This document shows, piece after piece, positions 20,972 to 32,570 of a stretch of 64,000 nucleotides of DNA (positions are counted from its first letter, which is position 1; the number at the start of each line of letters is the position of its first letter). The notes beneath the pieces are model-generated. The model was not told the DNA's origin and did not search any database. It saw only the letters and a list, made by a program, of their open reading frames with translations. Source of the DNA: Phaseolus vulgaris (taxonomy: Eukaryota; Streptophyta; Magnoliopsida; Fabales; Fabaceae); assembly GCF_000499845.2 (NCBI RefSeq), contig NC_023750.2, positions 244,824 through 308,823 on the forward strand, read 5' to 3'. The translations under genes were made by a program, and so were the position numbers.

Positions 20972-23829
20972 CTACTTTGATTGAGAGTTTCCCTGGAAAT
21001 TCCCGTTAGAGACATTTATAATACTCTCCTCATCCACACCATTTGGATCATAAAGTGAATCTTCTGCAAACTCTGTTGGCATTGAGTTCCAATGCAGACT
21101 AGGTTCCCAATCTGCTTCTCTGAGGACCTTCAGTATCTCTTTTGCCACTATTTTGTTTCCCTCATGTGACAAATGAATTCCATCCCTATCAAACAACACC
21201 TCATCAAATGAATCATTTCTAGATTTATACTTTTCCATCATATACACAAGAGAGAGAGCAATTGGAATATATACTCACGTGAAGCAAACATCTGACCAGT
21301 CATGCCTTTGCTGGACTGCAGACCAGAGATCAATGGCTTTCACATTCATCTCACGGCACAGCTCCAAACATGCTTCTGAGTATATTCGACAAGATTCGTT
21401 TGTCCTTTTTAATGGACCCAGCAGATCACTGGTTCAAGTTCAACCATTAATGTTTACGATAGAAACTATATTTTCAATAAAATCAGGCAGCAAGAATGTC
21501 AAAACTTTTGGAGCCCTCCATCCTCTAAATTTATCATGTGCCAGCATAACTGATTCAGATATTGTTGGTATGAAGCCAAATATGCCAATTTTTACATATC
21601 AGATATGCCATTTTTCAATCTTAGTCTAAAGTTTGAATACCAATTTATAACAATCTTTGGGCCAGGGTACAAGTTTGACTTAAAAATAAGTTGGTCTACT
21701 ACGTATCATAATAGTGTAATTCTGAACTTCGTGCTTTCAGTTGCACCATTTGGATCGCTGAGGTATCATAGATGTGCGATTTTAGTCATGTTCTTCAACT
21801 ATTATGATGATGATGATTTTAGTTTTTAGATACATTATCAGTCAAGAAAAGTACAGGCGTCATAAAAAAGTAGAAATGCAAGCATTACATCACTATCTTA
21901 GCCTCGAGATAATGTGAAATTATACTGAATAACCAAAATGAATTGTAATGAGAACCTGAGCATTTCATGCATTTGCACCTCATTGATGGGAGGGGAACTG
22001 AGAAATATTAAGCGAGTCTTCTTTGAAAGGCTCTGACAACCATCGGTAAAATTTCATAGTAATAAACGTGGATGCAAAGAATACTATCAATACCAATAAA
22101 TAAATAGTAACTGATGTGTGGGAAAAGAAAGGAAACTTGTGTTCTTCAGTAAAAGTTTACCTTTAGATGAATTGCAATCTTCCTCATATTTTCAATGTAT
22201 TCTTGGAGGGGTACATGAGGACTATGGGCAGTTGGGTGTGGATGCATAGAATCATTACCACCAAAGTACACAATTACCAACGATGGTTGATCACTGGCAT
22301 TCTGAGTTGAAAATGACAGAACAAAAAAGTGATTTCCTTTACAAGTGAACTTTAAACCTAGTCGAGATTTACGTGGCAAGATAAACTCAACAAATTCTTG
22401 TTAGAATAGATTTTAAATGACTCTGATACCATTTTAAGAAGTGAATTTTAAGTTTAAATCAATCTTACCAAATCAATATCAAGGTTAAGTTTGCACCTAC
22501 TTTTATACTATAAATTGACCTTATCTTTAATTGATGTGGAATCTCTAATAAGAATAAGTGATCACATTGTACAAAAATAATCTAAAGATTAACACCACAT
22601 GAGTGTCTGTGTGTGCATGCTGCAATTTCCACATGAAGTTTGCTATAATACATTCGATCTTTTTGAATTTCAGATAAATTTTCTTAATAGATCGATGTTC
22701 AGATCTAAGACAAATTGAGGACTTCATATGGTCTTTTGGATAATGCTAGTCAACTAGCTAGCTGAGGTTCCATAGTTACTAAGCACTCCAAATAAAATAA
22801 CCACATTTTATCATTTTGTCAAGAAAGGATGATATATTGAAGTTGAAGAAAAGGTGAGATTTTGAATCAACACAGCAATTAAGACACATGCTCAATACCT
22901 TGGGAAATATTTTATCCAGAGCCTGCAGAGCACGCCTCGAATTCCAACCACAATATCCTCTCAACATTACATCTGCCTATGTCAAGTCAATCTGTGATAA
23001 GTTAAACTCATTTTCCATCTTAATGCTTCTTCACTCACAAAAATTATGTACAAATGTAAATTGAGTGTTATATTTCAGAATATTTAGACACTTTAAATGC
23101 ATCTGTTCTTAAACCACTTTCAAGCATAGGGTAGCTATTATCTATATTATATCTATGTAAGTTGTGCAAACTGTGGCGTTGACACCCTCAACAATGATTC
23201 TGTATATTCTTTTTGGTCACATCAGTACTTTTGTTATGGTAACAATTTCAATTCTAATTCTTCACTCTGTGCTTATATGGAGAAGACTAATTTCTTCCAA
23301 TACCATGCAACAGGACCACCTCTAAGTCACTTTTTTCCTCCATGATAGACATCTTATTTTTGATTCTCCACAAGAAAACGACCAGCCATAGTTTCCATAT
23401 ATTCATTCATGGCATCAGAATACGTAGTAAACAGGCCCAAAAGGGACTGTTCTATTGGGTGAAGTCCTGTTCCCAAAGATTAAAAACTCAAAGAAATTTG
23501 TACAGAAATAATCATTAAGAGTCATTAAAATCGAAGCACAAAGAGCTTCACCCTCTTGAGAATCATTCACAACAATAAAAAAGTGAGTGAGTAACCTTGA
23601 ATCAGAAAGACCAAGATTGTGCAAATCAAAGTGCATGCACCAAAAGCAAAAAGAAAGACACAACATTATATGAAACCATGATGTTTGAAGAAGAAGAAGA
23701 AGATGAAATATGAAGTACCTTGCGAGCATACAAGTTGGCAAGAGTGGCTCCCCAACCTTCACAACTATAACTGAGCTCAACTATGGATGAACCAAACAAC
23801 ACAAATTGAGGCCTCACTGGTCCTACCAT
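20972..23829 (-). CDS. GDSL esterase/lipase, CPRD49 type
   Basis: An SGNH-fold esterase of the small CPRD49-like group (cowpea drought-induced CPRD49; Arabidopsis At3g11210 type), probably a deacylase of unknown substrate. Six exons on the minus strand: 23829-23719, 22976-22899, 22301-22161, 22032-21956, 21428-21279 and 21185-20972. They sum to 771 bp, or 256 residues, the usual family length. Block I is LFGSSIVELS, with the presumed catalytic serine at residue 15 (GSS replaces GDS, normal in this group). Block III is YFGGND, with the oxyanion asparagine at residue 79. Block V is DGIHLS, with Asp187 and His190. There is no obvious signal peptide, so the protein is likely cytosolic. Introns are GT-AG, and intron 2 carries a dispersed legume-type repeat. 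A TATA box lies about 45 bp upstream of the start. The gene looks intact. Confidence 0.94.
22385..22565. repeat. Dispersed LTR-like repeat in GDSL intron 2
   Basis: The stretch around aagaagtgaattttaag...ttgatgtggaatctctaat closely follows the arrangement at 59,100-59,260 in an intron of the ESP4-like gene (agaaagtgaactttaag...ttgatgtgagatccctaac). A shorter trace lies near 36,440-36,490. Ends were not defined. Confidence 0.6.
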
Positions 23830-23870
23830 TTCTCACAATATATATCTCAATAATACACTCACACTTCAAT

Positions 23871-23877
23871 ATTTATA
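23871..23877 (-). promoter_or_regulatory. TATA box of the GDSL esterase gene
   Basis: The minus strand reads CTCTATAAATATTG about 45 bp upstream of the start codon. That gives a short leader and a well-placed core promoter. Confidence 0.55.
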
Positions 23878-23899
23878 GAGGTGGATTTGCTTTCTTTGC

Positions 23900-25943
23900 C
23901 TTGTTGCCTTCTCTTCTCATTGGCAGAACACGTTCTGTAGATAACGATATGAAAGTTACGTCGCTTTTGGAATTTTGATCAATGCAATTACTTCTTGCAT
24001 TTCATCAACCCCATCTACATGTAAAATGACAAAAATGCCTTTAAATAAAAGATAGTTTGATTTTAGAGTTTAGAATTTAAGTTATAATTAAAAAATACTT
24101 TTAAAACATTTTTTTTTAATATATTTTTAAATTTTGAAAATTCTTTTCCACTTCTAGATTTTATTTGTCCAGAACATATTTTTTACATTTCGGATTTGTT
24201 TTTTTAAATGAGATTTTGAATTTTGAATTCTATTCTAGAATTGGGTAGTTTTGAAAATTTTGAGAGTGGATGAGGTGGAGGTAACTATTTTGAAGTTGTT
24301 TGAAGAATTTGCTTTGATCAATCACGTAAATGGGATGAAATAACTTAGACATTGGTATTTCAAGTACTTTTTGTTTACCAATGAAAATTAATATTTTACT
24401 TTTATAATAACACATAAATTTAAATATGTTTTAATTCTTTGACATGTTACTAAATTTTATTTCCAGTTCGTAATACCTTTTATGTTAATCTAAACCAATT
24501 TAGCAAAAGATTAAAATAGAATAACTATAAAGGACGAAAAAGCTTTAAAAATTATTAGACATAAAAAATAACATTCAATATTTTATCATCATAAAAAAAA
24601 TATTTAATAACATATGTCATCTTTAACCTGAATCTTTATCGTTTGAGTTAATTAGAAAAGTTTTAATTAACTGAAAAACTTATGTTTTTATATATCTAAT
24701 TCAAGTGAAATACCTTTCATACAAATGTAGAAATTCATTAAAAATTTATTTCATTTAATTTTGTTAAATTATTTATATTTACTATTAAAGTATATAATTC
24801 AGATGATGAGACTTAGATTCTTTTTATTCTTTCAATTAAAATTCTAAGACCAAACATTTTTAATACTGCTTTTGATATATTTTTAGATTGTATTCACATG
24901 TTACTTTTACCAAAAAAAAATCTCTCTTAATCATTTCAAAACTACTCTATTCGTTTGATCTGGGTTTGAATACTTGATTTCTTACATGTTTATTTTTTTC
25001 TATCAAACATCAATAACAACAATCTCACCATATTTATTAATAAATTAAATTTAACATTTTTAAATTGTTAATAGTTTAAAATTATCGAATGCTATAATTT
25101 ATATTGTTTATTATGAATTTAATTTATATGTTAAAAAAAATATTAGAATCATATATTTAAAATATTCATTTTGATTATAGATACTAGTTTTTTAAAGTCA
25201 AAACATCACTGTTTTCGATTAAACTGCACGCAGGCAAAGAACACTTGTACACTGTTGTATCATTATTATAAAGTGACTTTTATATAATTTTATAACTAAC
25301 TCTGAATAACTTGCGTGGATTAACCTGTGGTAATAGATTAATGTGAATTCTGAACACGTAGATAAACTAAAACAACTTAATTCTATAAATTATTTTAAAT
25401 TTAAATTCTAAAAAGTAATGTGTTAAAATTTTGATTATTGCTAAAATTTAAAATGTTGATTGATCACTCTGATTTTTTTATTACGACTTATCTATTTGCA
25501 ATATATTTTATTTGCAGAATAGGCTAAGAATAGAGGTGGTTGTGGTAGTCGAGGTGTTTCTTTCGATACCAAATATTTACTCAATACCAACATTTTTCTT
25601 TAGTTTGTTTCTCCAACAATCTAGAGTATACTACACTTTATGAATAAGATGTTGAACATCGTAGGAGAATCAAATCATTCTACCTTTTTTACATAGTCAA
25701 TTATGATCTTTTAAAATAAATTATCATCAGTAGCGTCAACCAAACTTATAGAAATTAAATTAATATTAAAAATAGATTTTATTTAACATCAATTACCAAT
25801 GCTAAATTAAATGAATTTTTAAATATAAAAACATTACCCTAAGCTTAGCTAACACTGAGAGACTTTATTAAAAAACCAATTTAAAAATTAGTGATAAATT
25901 AGAGTTAGTTTATCCAACACTAATTAGATTCGATCTTTAAATA
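23900..25943. other. AT-rich intergenic stretch
   Basis: Two kilobases of AT-rich DNA between the GDSL promoter and the LTR element. No gene of support was seen. A short patch near 25,520-25,560 (RGGCGSRG when translated) could be a scrap of a glycine-rich gag, but it is too short to call. Confidence 0.35.
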
Positions 25944-26425
25944 TGTACTGGTTAGAGTCAAGTGAGTCACATCACTCAATATGAGTAACCGACTGGCGAG
26001 ACAAATTAGTTACATTAATAGAAAATAAAGAGATACACGATAAATTAAGTAATATGTTATAAATTCGGTAAACATGTGATAAATCTGGTAGTGTTGTTTT
26101 ATTAAAGATATGTATTAGATACGACCCATAAACAAAATAACTCACTATTAGCATTATAAATAGGCATTATTATAAAAGAATAAGGTATGTTTTTATCAAT
26201 ATATCATTCATTCTAATATAGAGCACTTACTTGATCGTCGGAGAACCTTTTGTAGGTTTACTCCCGACCGAGTACCACAGAGCGAGTACGAGAAAGAAGG
26301 AGAAGTAGGAACAACCGAGTACTAGAGAGCGAGACCAAGAAGGAAGGAGAAGGAGAAGCAACAGAGGGACGAGAGGCAATTGTTCAAGGTGGTAGCAAGT
26401 ACTATCTAAGCCCTATACATGTACA
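25944..26425 (+). repeat. 5' LTR (482 bp)
   Basis: Starts TGTACTGGTTAG and ends CATGTACA, directly before the primer binding site. It shares long runs with the right LTR, for example the segment from atatatcattcattcta to ggtttactccc. It is about 58 bp longer than its partner, mostly in a gag/aag-rich stretch near 26,300-26,380. Confidence 0.85.
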
Positions 26426-26446
26426 ATTGGCGCCCACCATGAGGCC
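26426..26446 (+). other. Primer binding site of the LTR element
   Basis: attggcgcccaccatgaggcc follows the LTR end directly. It has the TTGGCGCC core used by many Ty3-type plant elements rather than the initiator-Met core. Confidence 0.6.
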
Positions 26447-26489
26447 AAGATAAACTCAGTAGCAAATGGTGACAGGGTAGACGACAAAT

Positions 26490-26840
26490 GAGAGAATGAC
26501 GGAGGCTGAGCTAGTAGCTATGCTCCAAACCTTACAAAGAAAGATGGCAGAAATGCGTCAGAAGAACAAGGAGGAGATACGAGCCCTCCGCTAGAAGAAT
26601 GATGAGGAAATACGAATCCTTTGAGAACATAATGATCAAATGAAGCAAGAACTAGTCAGGATTGCACCCGGACCAAGGCCTCAAAGGTCAAACCCAAAAG
26701 TCAGGAGACCACCACCCGGACCAGGGCCTCAAGGGCTGGAAGACAAGCCTCCTCGAAAAAGTCCAAGGATACACAAAATCAGGAGAAGACTACCATCCTC
26801 CAAACTCAGACTCATCAATACTTTAGGCACCATCAATTAG
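26490..26840 (+). pseudogene. gag-like remnant
   Basis: A frame starting near 26,497 reads MTEAELVAMLQTLQRKMAEM and continues with two in-frame stops (near 26,593 and 26,620) into MKQELVRIAPGPRP..., a proline- and lysine-rich stretch. The start resembles the coiled N-terminus of gag in Tat-like elements, but no capsid core is left. Confidence 0.45.
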
Positions 26841-27157
26841 AACGCACTCTCATTCTGGAAAAAGAACCTAAGGAACATCTCTTTACTGATGAAATCATGG
26901 ATGACTAACTTCCTCCTAATTGGAAAAAGGCCGAACATTGATCGGTATGGCGAAACTATAGATCTAGACGGTACACAACACAAGGATTAATTGCTTTTGA
27001 TGCAAAGGGTTTTTTTTTTCATGTGAACATTGACTAAAGCCTCATTGCCTCGCTCGCTCCCCTCGAGGCTAGGGGTTGTGTATCGTTCGAGTTATATTGA
27101 TTATATGACCGATATGATCTTAATCAAATATAAATATGATGTGAAGTAATCAGGAAA

Positions 27158-27291
27158 ATGATTGTTATTATTTAAATCTGTTGTGATATTATTCTAGAGA
27201 TAAAAAGATATGATTGTTATTATTTAAATCTGTTGTGATATTATTCTAAAGATATGATTGTTATTATTTAAATTTGTTGTGATATTATTCT
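27158..27291. repeat. Three tandem copies of a 44-52-bp unit
   Basis: Copies begin with atgattgttattatttaaat at 27158, 27210 and 27254, each ending gtgatattattct. The first spacing is longer by an agagataaaaag segment. It lies inside the LTR element, followed by a run of twelve C at 27365-27376. Confidence 0.85.
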
Positions 27292-27444
27292 GGTGAAAAA
27301 ATATAAATGGGAGGAGATCATCCAAAAATACTCTATAAATAAAGGATGACCCCCAAAAAGTGGACCCCCCCCCCCCTCATCTCATTGTGATTTCCACATA
27401 TCTAGGAAGTTTTCAATTATGACGAAATTCTGAACATCATTCGG

Positions 27445-27640
27445 TCGAGGAAGCCATTGCTTAAAAATTAGCAATCCCTCCCGAACGCACACGTAATGCG
27501 TTGGCTAAAAATGGCTCCCTCCCGAATGCATTGGTTAAGGAAACTTTGCCTAAAAATGGCAATCCCTCCCGATGCCCAAATATTACTCCACTTCGATTAA
27601 GGAAGCTTTGTCTTAAACGACAATTCCTCCCAACAACTTA
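27445..27640. repeat. Degenerate CCCTCCCGA repeats in the LTR element
   Basis: Four or five imperfect units combine a gaagc(t)ttgcctaaaaatggc-like segment with aatccctcccga(a/t)gc. Each can fold into a short hairpin. Tandem repeats in untranslated interiors are typical of Tat-type elements. Confidence 0.55.
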
Positions 27641-28390
27641 CCAAAAGGTTTTTAACCACTCCTACCTACACGATTAGATCATCAAACAAGAAAAACGCAA
27701 GGTTAAGTAAGCAATTGGAATTCAACTTATTAAAGTGACCATCGTACTTATGAAAAAACATTTGGTCAGAATTCATACTTATGAAAAAACACAAAGTGAA
27801 AAATGCACAATCGACAATCCAATTAAAGTGCAAAGTAAGGCGTTTGATGCGATCGGCTAGCAAGGTCGACCGCCCGACTAGAACCCCCAACATCCCCTCT
27901 AACCTCATTATGATTGGTAAGGGTTCTTTCTGATTATATAGAAGAACAAAAGGAAGGAAAAGACTCAGAGGAAGACATGACTAACCTTTAGAAGAAAGCG
28001 AAAAACACCTAGTCACAACTCGACACTCGGGGAATCACTTAGTGTTTGGAGTCGGAGCAAGTAAACGAAATGTAGAAAAGTTTGAAATGAATTGTTATTT
28101 ATATATTTTCTATGACAAAGAGACAAAATATTGTCTCGTTCTCAATTATTGAATTCGCTTTAATCTAACGAGTTCAAACAATTGGAACACGAAACGACAC
28201 AGTCAGTTGGATCATTAGATCTCTCAGATAAAAAATTAGGTTAAACTTGCACGATGTGTTGAATGACGTACATCCAATCACCTCTGACACTACACACCTT
28301 TCATGCTCAAAACTATCACTTCCTACCTTGAGACACCCAACAGTCACATCTAGGCTCTTCTGAATGGCTTTCCCTCGAGCTTGAGATAAG

Positions 28391-28814
28391 TGTATCGATC
28401 AAAGTCGAGTAAGCCAAATCACTCGGTATCAGTAATCGATCTACCGAACAAATTGGTTATATTAATAGATAATAAAGAGATACACGATAAATAAGGTAAT
28501 ATGCTATAAATCCGTAAACATGTGATAATTCAAGTAATGTTGTTTTATTAAAGATATGTATTAGATATGGCTCATAAAGGAAATAGCTCACTCTTAGCAC
28601 TATAAATAAGCATTGTTGTACAAGAGTCAGGTATGCTTTTATCAATATATCATTCATTCTAATATAGAGCACTTACTTGATCTTCGGAGAACCTTTTGCA
28701 GGTTTACTCCCAACTAAGTACCAGAGAACGAGTACGAGAAGGAAGAGCGACCGAGAAAAGAGAAGGAATTGTTCAAACCGGTAGTAAATACTATTTAGAC
28801 CCTATACAAATACA
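28391..28814 (+). repeat. 3' LTR (424 bp)
   Basis: Starts TGTATCGATCAAAG and ends CAAATACA, then the AAATA target duplication follows. The stretch just upstream is gcttgagataag, a weak polypurine tract. It has many substitutions against the left LTR. Confidence 0.85.
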
Positions 28815-28997
28815 AAATAATTATGAAATCTTAACATGAATATATACTTTACATTGATTCCTTTCTCTCCAACCTTGTTCATGTTAATTTTCTTTATACC
28901 AATCTTTCTCATACTTCTACGTAGTAATTGTATTCATGCGAAATGAAAGCCGCACGAAATATAACATGTTTACATGTGAGTTATTACAAAAGTCAAT

Positions 28998-29034
<37 letters not shown>

Positions 29035-29653
29035 TTATTTTATTTCATGTATTTGATAACAAAACTCTTGAATATTAATTGAAGTATTGAAAGAAGTTAG
29101 AAAATCTAATACAAATTACATATGGAACAAAGAAACATGTATAATATAGAATATTATTATTTTCTGAATTTTTTTTTCTTCATGCATAAATTCAAGAAAA
29201 GCGTTGATGATAGAAAATAATTTATACTTTTTATTTGCTATTTAATAACATCCAAATTTTAAAGTTGTAGAATTCCTATTATATTGTTTGAATTTCTAAA
29301 CTGTGCGTTACACATATAATTTATATATGATTTTAATTAGAAGAAGCATGCGATATATAATATGATAGACGTATTGCATGAGAAGTAAAACCTGAAACGA
29401 AATGGTGCAACAAGAAAAAGACATAACGAAGAAAACAACACGCTTCTTTCCCATTGAACCAATCAATTCTTGTATTAGGACAACAAAGACAATAACCAAT
29501 AATCATGCTGCGTAAGGTGTAAATGTCATTCATTAGTTTCCACAAAGTATTTTTTTTATCAACAAGAAGCAATAAAACTAAATAGGTTCACTTCAGAGGG
29601 TGATGAGACAACCTTAACTTCCCCAGAGTATGAACAGAGATGAAGAACAATCA
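28815..29653. other. AT-rich stretch with an (AT)16 microsatellite
   Basis: The only distinct feature is a pure (AT)16 run at 29,001-29,032. The remainder is AT-rich intergenic DNA and the 3' flank of the small basic-protein gene that follows on the minus strand. Confidence 0.5.
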
Positions 29654-29854
29654 TCAATGGCGACGATCGCCTAAATATTCTATTCTCTTTTTCTTCTCGT
29701 TGTGATCCTTGATGCTTTGCTTTATCTTTGCCCAACCATTCTTGCACGCACGATAAGCCTTCTTCCCACCTTTGACTATAGCCTTTTTGGCTTTCTTTGC
29801 TGCAATTTTGGTCTTCTTCGCTGTAACCTTTACTTTCTCCTCGAACTCTGCCAT
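29654..29854 (-). CDS. Small lysine-rich basic protein, unknown
   Basis: A 66-residue open frame starts MAEFEEKVKV and is almost entirely a charged helix-forming sequence. AKK/TKK triplets fill residues 10-30, followed by KKAYRACKNGWAKIKQSIKD and a KKKR basic patch near the end. There is no signal peptide or membrane segment. A TATA box (TATAAATA on the minus strand at 29969-29962) lies about 110 bp upstream of the start, which supports a real short transcript. I do not recognise the family. The lysine-rich helix and AK repeats suggest nucleic-acid or membrane-surface binding, but that is inference. It could also be a chance frame. Confidence 0.45.
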   Translation of the reverse strand: MAEFEEKVKVTAKKTKIAAKKAKKAIVKGGKKAYRACKNGWAKIKQSIKDHNEKKKRIEYLGDRRH

Positions 29855-29961
29855 GTTGAACTCTCAAAAGAATTCAGTAGCACAGCTTGCATGAACAAGC
29901 CAAGGAGCAAGGGCTCGCCCCAAGAATTGGTTCGAGCAAAGTTGACATGGTAGGTTGTAGG

Positions 29962-29969
29962 TATTTATA
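29962..29969 (-). promoter_or_regulatory. TATA box upstream of the small basic protein
   Basis: The minus strand reads TATAAATA, a perfect plant TATA core. A start about 30 bp downstream would give a leader of about 80 bases before the ATG at 29854. Confidence 0.5.
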
Positions 29970-29989
29970 TGTTCACAAAAGAATATTTT

Positions 29990-30825
29990 ATTCCAACCTA
30001 AAATGACAACCTTTGACCTAGTCTTCGTGTGCCATATTTAGAAGGTTGGTCTCAAATAGCATAAATCTAGAGACCTCTCAGCCTGTAGCCTACATGTTCA
30101 TTGTAACTCCTATAACGTTATTACCTAATTAGTACATTTAAATTCAAATTACTTGAGCAATATATAGTACCTTTTGTGATTGAATTATTGTCAAACAACC
30201 ACTCAAACTCAAAACCATTGATTAAGATAGAACAACCATGTATTAATTGGTTCTTAACACCCTAAACAAACTAAACAAAGATCTGTACAAAACATGTAAT
30301 TTTTCAATATACAATTTAAACATTACAAAAGGATAGTTAAATAAAATCTCTAATCTCTTTCAAACGTTTGCTCGTACACCTGTATATATAGTGTTTCTCA
30401 AAAAAGACATAAAGAATACTTGTAAATCAGAAATGATGAAAAGAAAAAACTAGGTGTTTCTCAAAAAAGACTTTTTTTATCAGCACCTCAAAAAAGACAT
30501 AAAGAATACTTGTAAATCAGAAATGATGAAAAGAAAAAAAACCTAGTTTGTAATGAGTTTGATTAATGTAACTCTTCACATTTTGATGAAGGAAAATTGG
30601 AAGTAACTCTTGAATAAACCAATGTAAACTTAAATGTCTTTATTCACCTCTTTAGTGGTTTACATTTGTTCTTGTTTTTTTTATCTAAATACATAAAGCC
30701 CCAAGTTTATTTTTTGGCAAAGAAACCTTTTGTGAAAAGTTTATTGGACTATCTTTATCTAAACACAAAATGCAAAAATTTATTTTTAGTGAAGAAACGT
30801 GAAAAAAATTACATTACAAAAAATT
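29990..30825. other. Intergenic stretch with a 90-bp-offset direct repeat
   Basis: The segment ctcaaaaaagacataaagaa and the following 33 bases occur at 30397-30450 and again at 30487-30540, offset 90 bp. A partial third copy of the left end lies at 30454-30471. The remainder is AT-rich and shows no gene. Confidence 0.7.
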
Positions 30826-31050
30826 ATTAAATAAAAACTAATTTTAAAGACAAAAATAATTAATTGTTATATTAACTATAAATTATATACTATTTTAGAT
30901 ACTAAAAAAATTATTGGTATCTAAATTAGTTTATATTATTGATAAATAGTTTCTAAATTGGTATATAGTTAGCTACTAAGATTTTAGCTACTATTTTAGA
31001 ATCTAAATAATTAGTAGCTAATTAGATACCAATTTAGAAACTATTTATCA
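30826..31050. repeat. AT-rich inverted-repeat element, copy 1
   Basis: The word gataaatagtttctaaattg at about 30,939 recurs inverted as caatttagaaactatttatc at about 31,030. Interior words attagtagctaatt and ttagctactattttagaat repeat in both senses. A related stretch lies at 35,470-35,640. The pattern suggests the subterminal repeats of a DNA transposon or a fold-back element. No target duplication was identified. Confidence 0.55.
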
Positions 31051-32381
31051 TGTGTTGGTCAACTTAGACTTCTTATCTAGGATTTTAACTCTCCAATTGA
31101 GGTCTAATTGGGGTGGCCTAAGTTAACTTGGGAGCTAGGGTTTTGACCACCTAATTAAGGTCCAATTGAAGACCACTTATGCTTCTAATTACAAATTTAC
31201 CTATATAGAGGGATATACTTCTATATTTTTTTACAAGACTAAGTGAAAAATAAGTTCTAATAACTCTCACTTTTATGTCTTATTGGGTACTTTTTTTTCC
31301 ATTGTCCTAGTCATGACTCTTGTCAAAGGTGCAATGTGAAATCCTCCAATATTCATCCATCAATCTCCTATAAGTGATACACCATTTTTTCTATCTCCTT
31401 AGTCTTTTCATATTTTCTCTTTTATTTTCTTTTTCCAATTTTGCTAATATCTTGTTTATTTTTCTCTTGTGAAAGTTCTTTTATTTTTATTCTACTCATA
31501 TAAATTAAATTCGCATTGGCAAACATATTTAAGTTTTCCTATCTTTCTAACATTCTTAAAAAAGTTAAAACAAATAAATTTTTAAATTATTGAAACTAAC
31601 TCATAAGTAAACTCTTATAATTATGTTTCACTCATCAAAGAGTTGATAGTAGACATTGATATGGGTATAAGAACATACAAAGTCCTCATATTTTGAAAAT
31701 TAAATTGTTATTTTATTTAATACAAAATTTCAAATTCTCAATTTTATTCTTGTAATATATTTTTTATATATAAAAGTGATTCTTTCTTTTTTTAGTATAA
31801 TGAACACTACTTTCTCTTTCATGTGTGTTGCACAACCTTTTTTTTATTCGTTGTACCCAATCTTTCAAACTCATCTAACCAACAGGGAAGAAAAACAAGT
31901 CTAATATTTGGTGCAGCATGTAATATTATATATAAGTTAAATTTTCTTAACTCCTTATTATAAATATTGAGGATTTGATAGATATTCTTCTAGATTTCCA
32001 TCGAATAAGACTTATAGATACATATCTAAAACCCATCATAGCCAAAATTAGAGAAACAAGTTCATTACTAACTAATCACACAAAAACAGAACCTAGAAAC
32101 ATACTAAATACGGTACATATACACGTAGAATACTAGAACAAACAGATGAACTCCATTGTCAAAGAAAACACACTCCGTTACCATGCTTATAGCTAACAAA
32201 ACATAACAGCCCCACAAGGCATTATATAAAAGACAATAGGAGAGGTAGAAAAAAATAAGGAAAGAGCTTGATCTCATTCTTGGGAAACCCTAGTATTGTG
32301 TTTAAAGAAGAAAAGAGAAATACATTGAACCAAAGGTTTGATTTCACCAAATTATAATTCACTTTGTTTGTTCTTCATTGA
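31051..32381. other. AT-rich intergenic stretch
   Basis: Near 31,060-31,190 two related words (ctccaattgaggtctaattg and cctaattaaggtccaattga) hint at a local duplication. The rest is AT-rich. From about 32,221 a tatataaaag word and a purine-rich leader precede the small open frame at 32,382. Confidence 0.4.
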
Positions 32382-32570
32382 ATGCCAAAGATGTGCTCAT
32401 GTGCACCAAACCCAGAAGATGAAACCCAAATGAGAATGTCTAAAAGCAGTGGATTTTTAACCAGGAGTGGATGGAATTTTGTGGGGTGTTGCAAGAGAAC
32501 ATGGTACAAGATTCGAATGCATCTTTATTTTGAAAAACCTAAGGACCACAGTCACGACACAAATGCATGA
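32382..32570 (+). CDS. Small cysteine-containing protein, uncertain
   Basis: A 62-residue open frame starts MPKMCSCAPNPEDE, with a C-S-C and a later G-C-C cluster and a basic aromatic segment (RTWYKIRMHLYF). A tatataaaag box lies about 155 bp upstream and a ccctagtattgtg leader lies between, so it could be a short plant transcript. There is no signal peptide. I do not recognise it. The evidence is only a TATA-like word and slightly higher GC than the surroundings, so a chance frame is possible. Confidence 0.3.
   Translation: MPKMCSCAPNPEDETQMRMSKSSGFLTRSGWNFVGCCKRTWYKIRMHLYFEKPKDHSHDTNA

Larger units (their letters stand above)
25944..28814 (+). mobile_element. Non-autonomous LTR retroelement, Tat/Ty3-like
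   Basis: Two related direct terminal blocks (25944-26425 and 28391-28814) start TGTA and end TACA. They are flanked by the same five bases AAATA (25939-25943 and 28815-28819), a target-site duplication that fixes the ends. The interior of about 1.97 kb has a primer binding site and a short gag-like start with stops, then repeat-rich non-coding DNA. No protease, reverse transcriptase, RNase H or integrase is seen, so it could only have moved with enzymes from a relative. The priming site TTGGCGCCCACC and the tandem repeats in the untranslated interior favour the Tat branch of Ty3-type elements. The LTRs have clearly diverged, so the insertion is not recent. Confidence 0.85.

Noticed and set aside
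23415..23829. Alternative 121-codon frame at the GDSL first exon
   Set aside because: It is a shadow frame over exon 1 and intron 1. The exon-1 frame carries the esterase block I.
25972..28672. Minus-strand frames at 25,972-26,154 and 28,457-28,672
   Set aside because: They sit at matching places of the two LTRs and are not coding.
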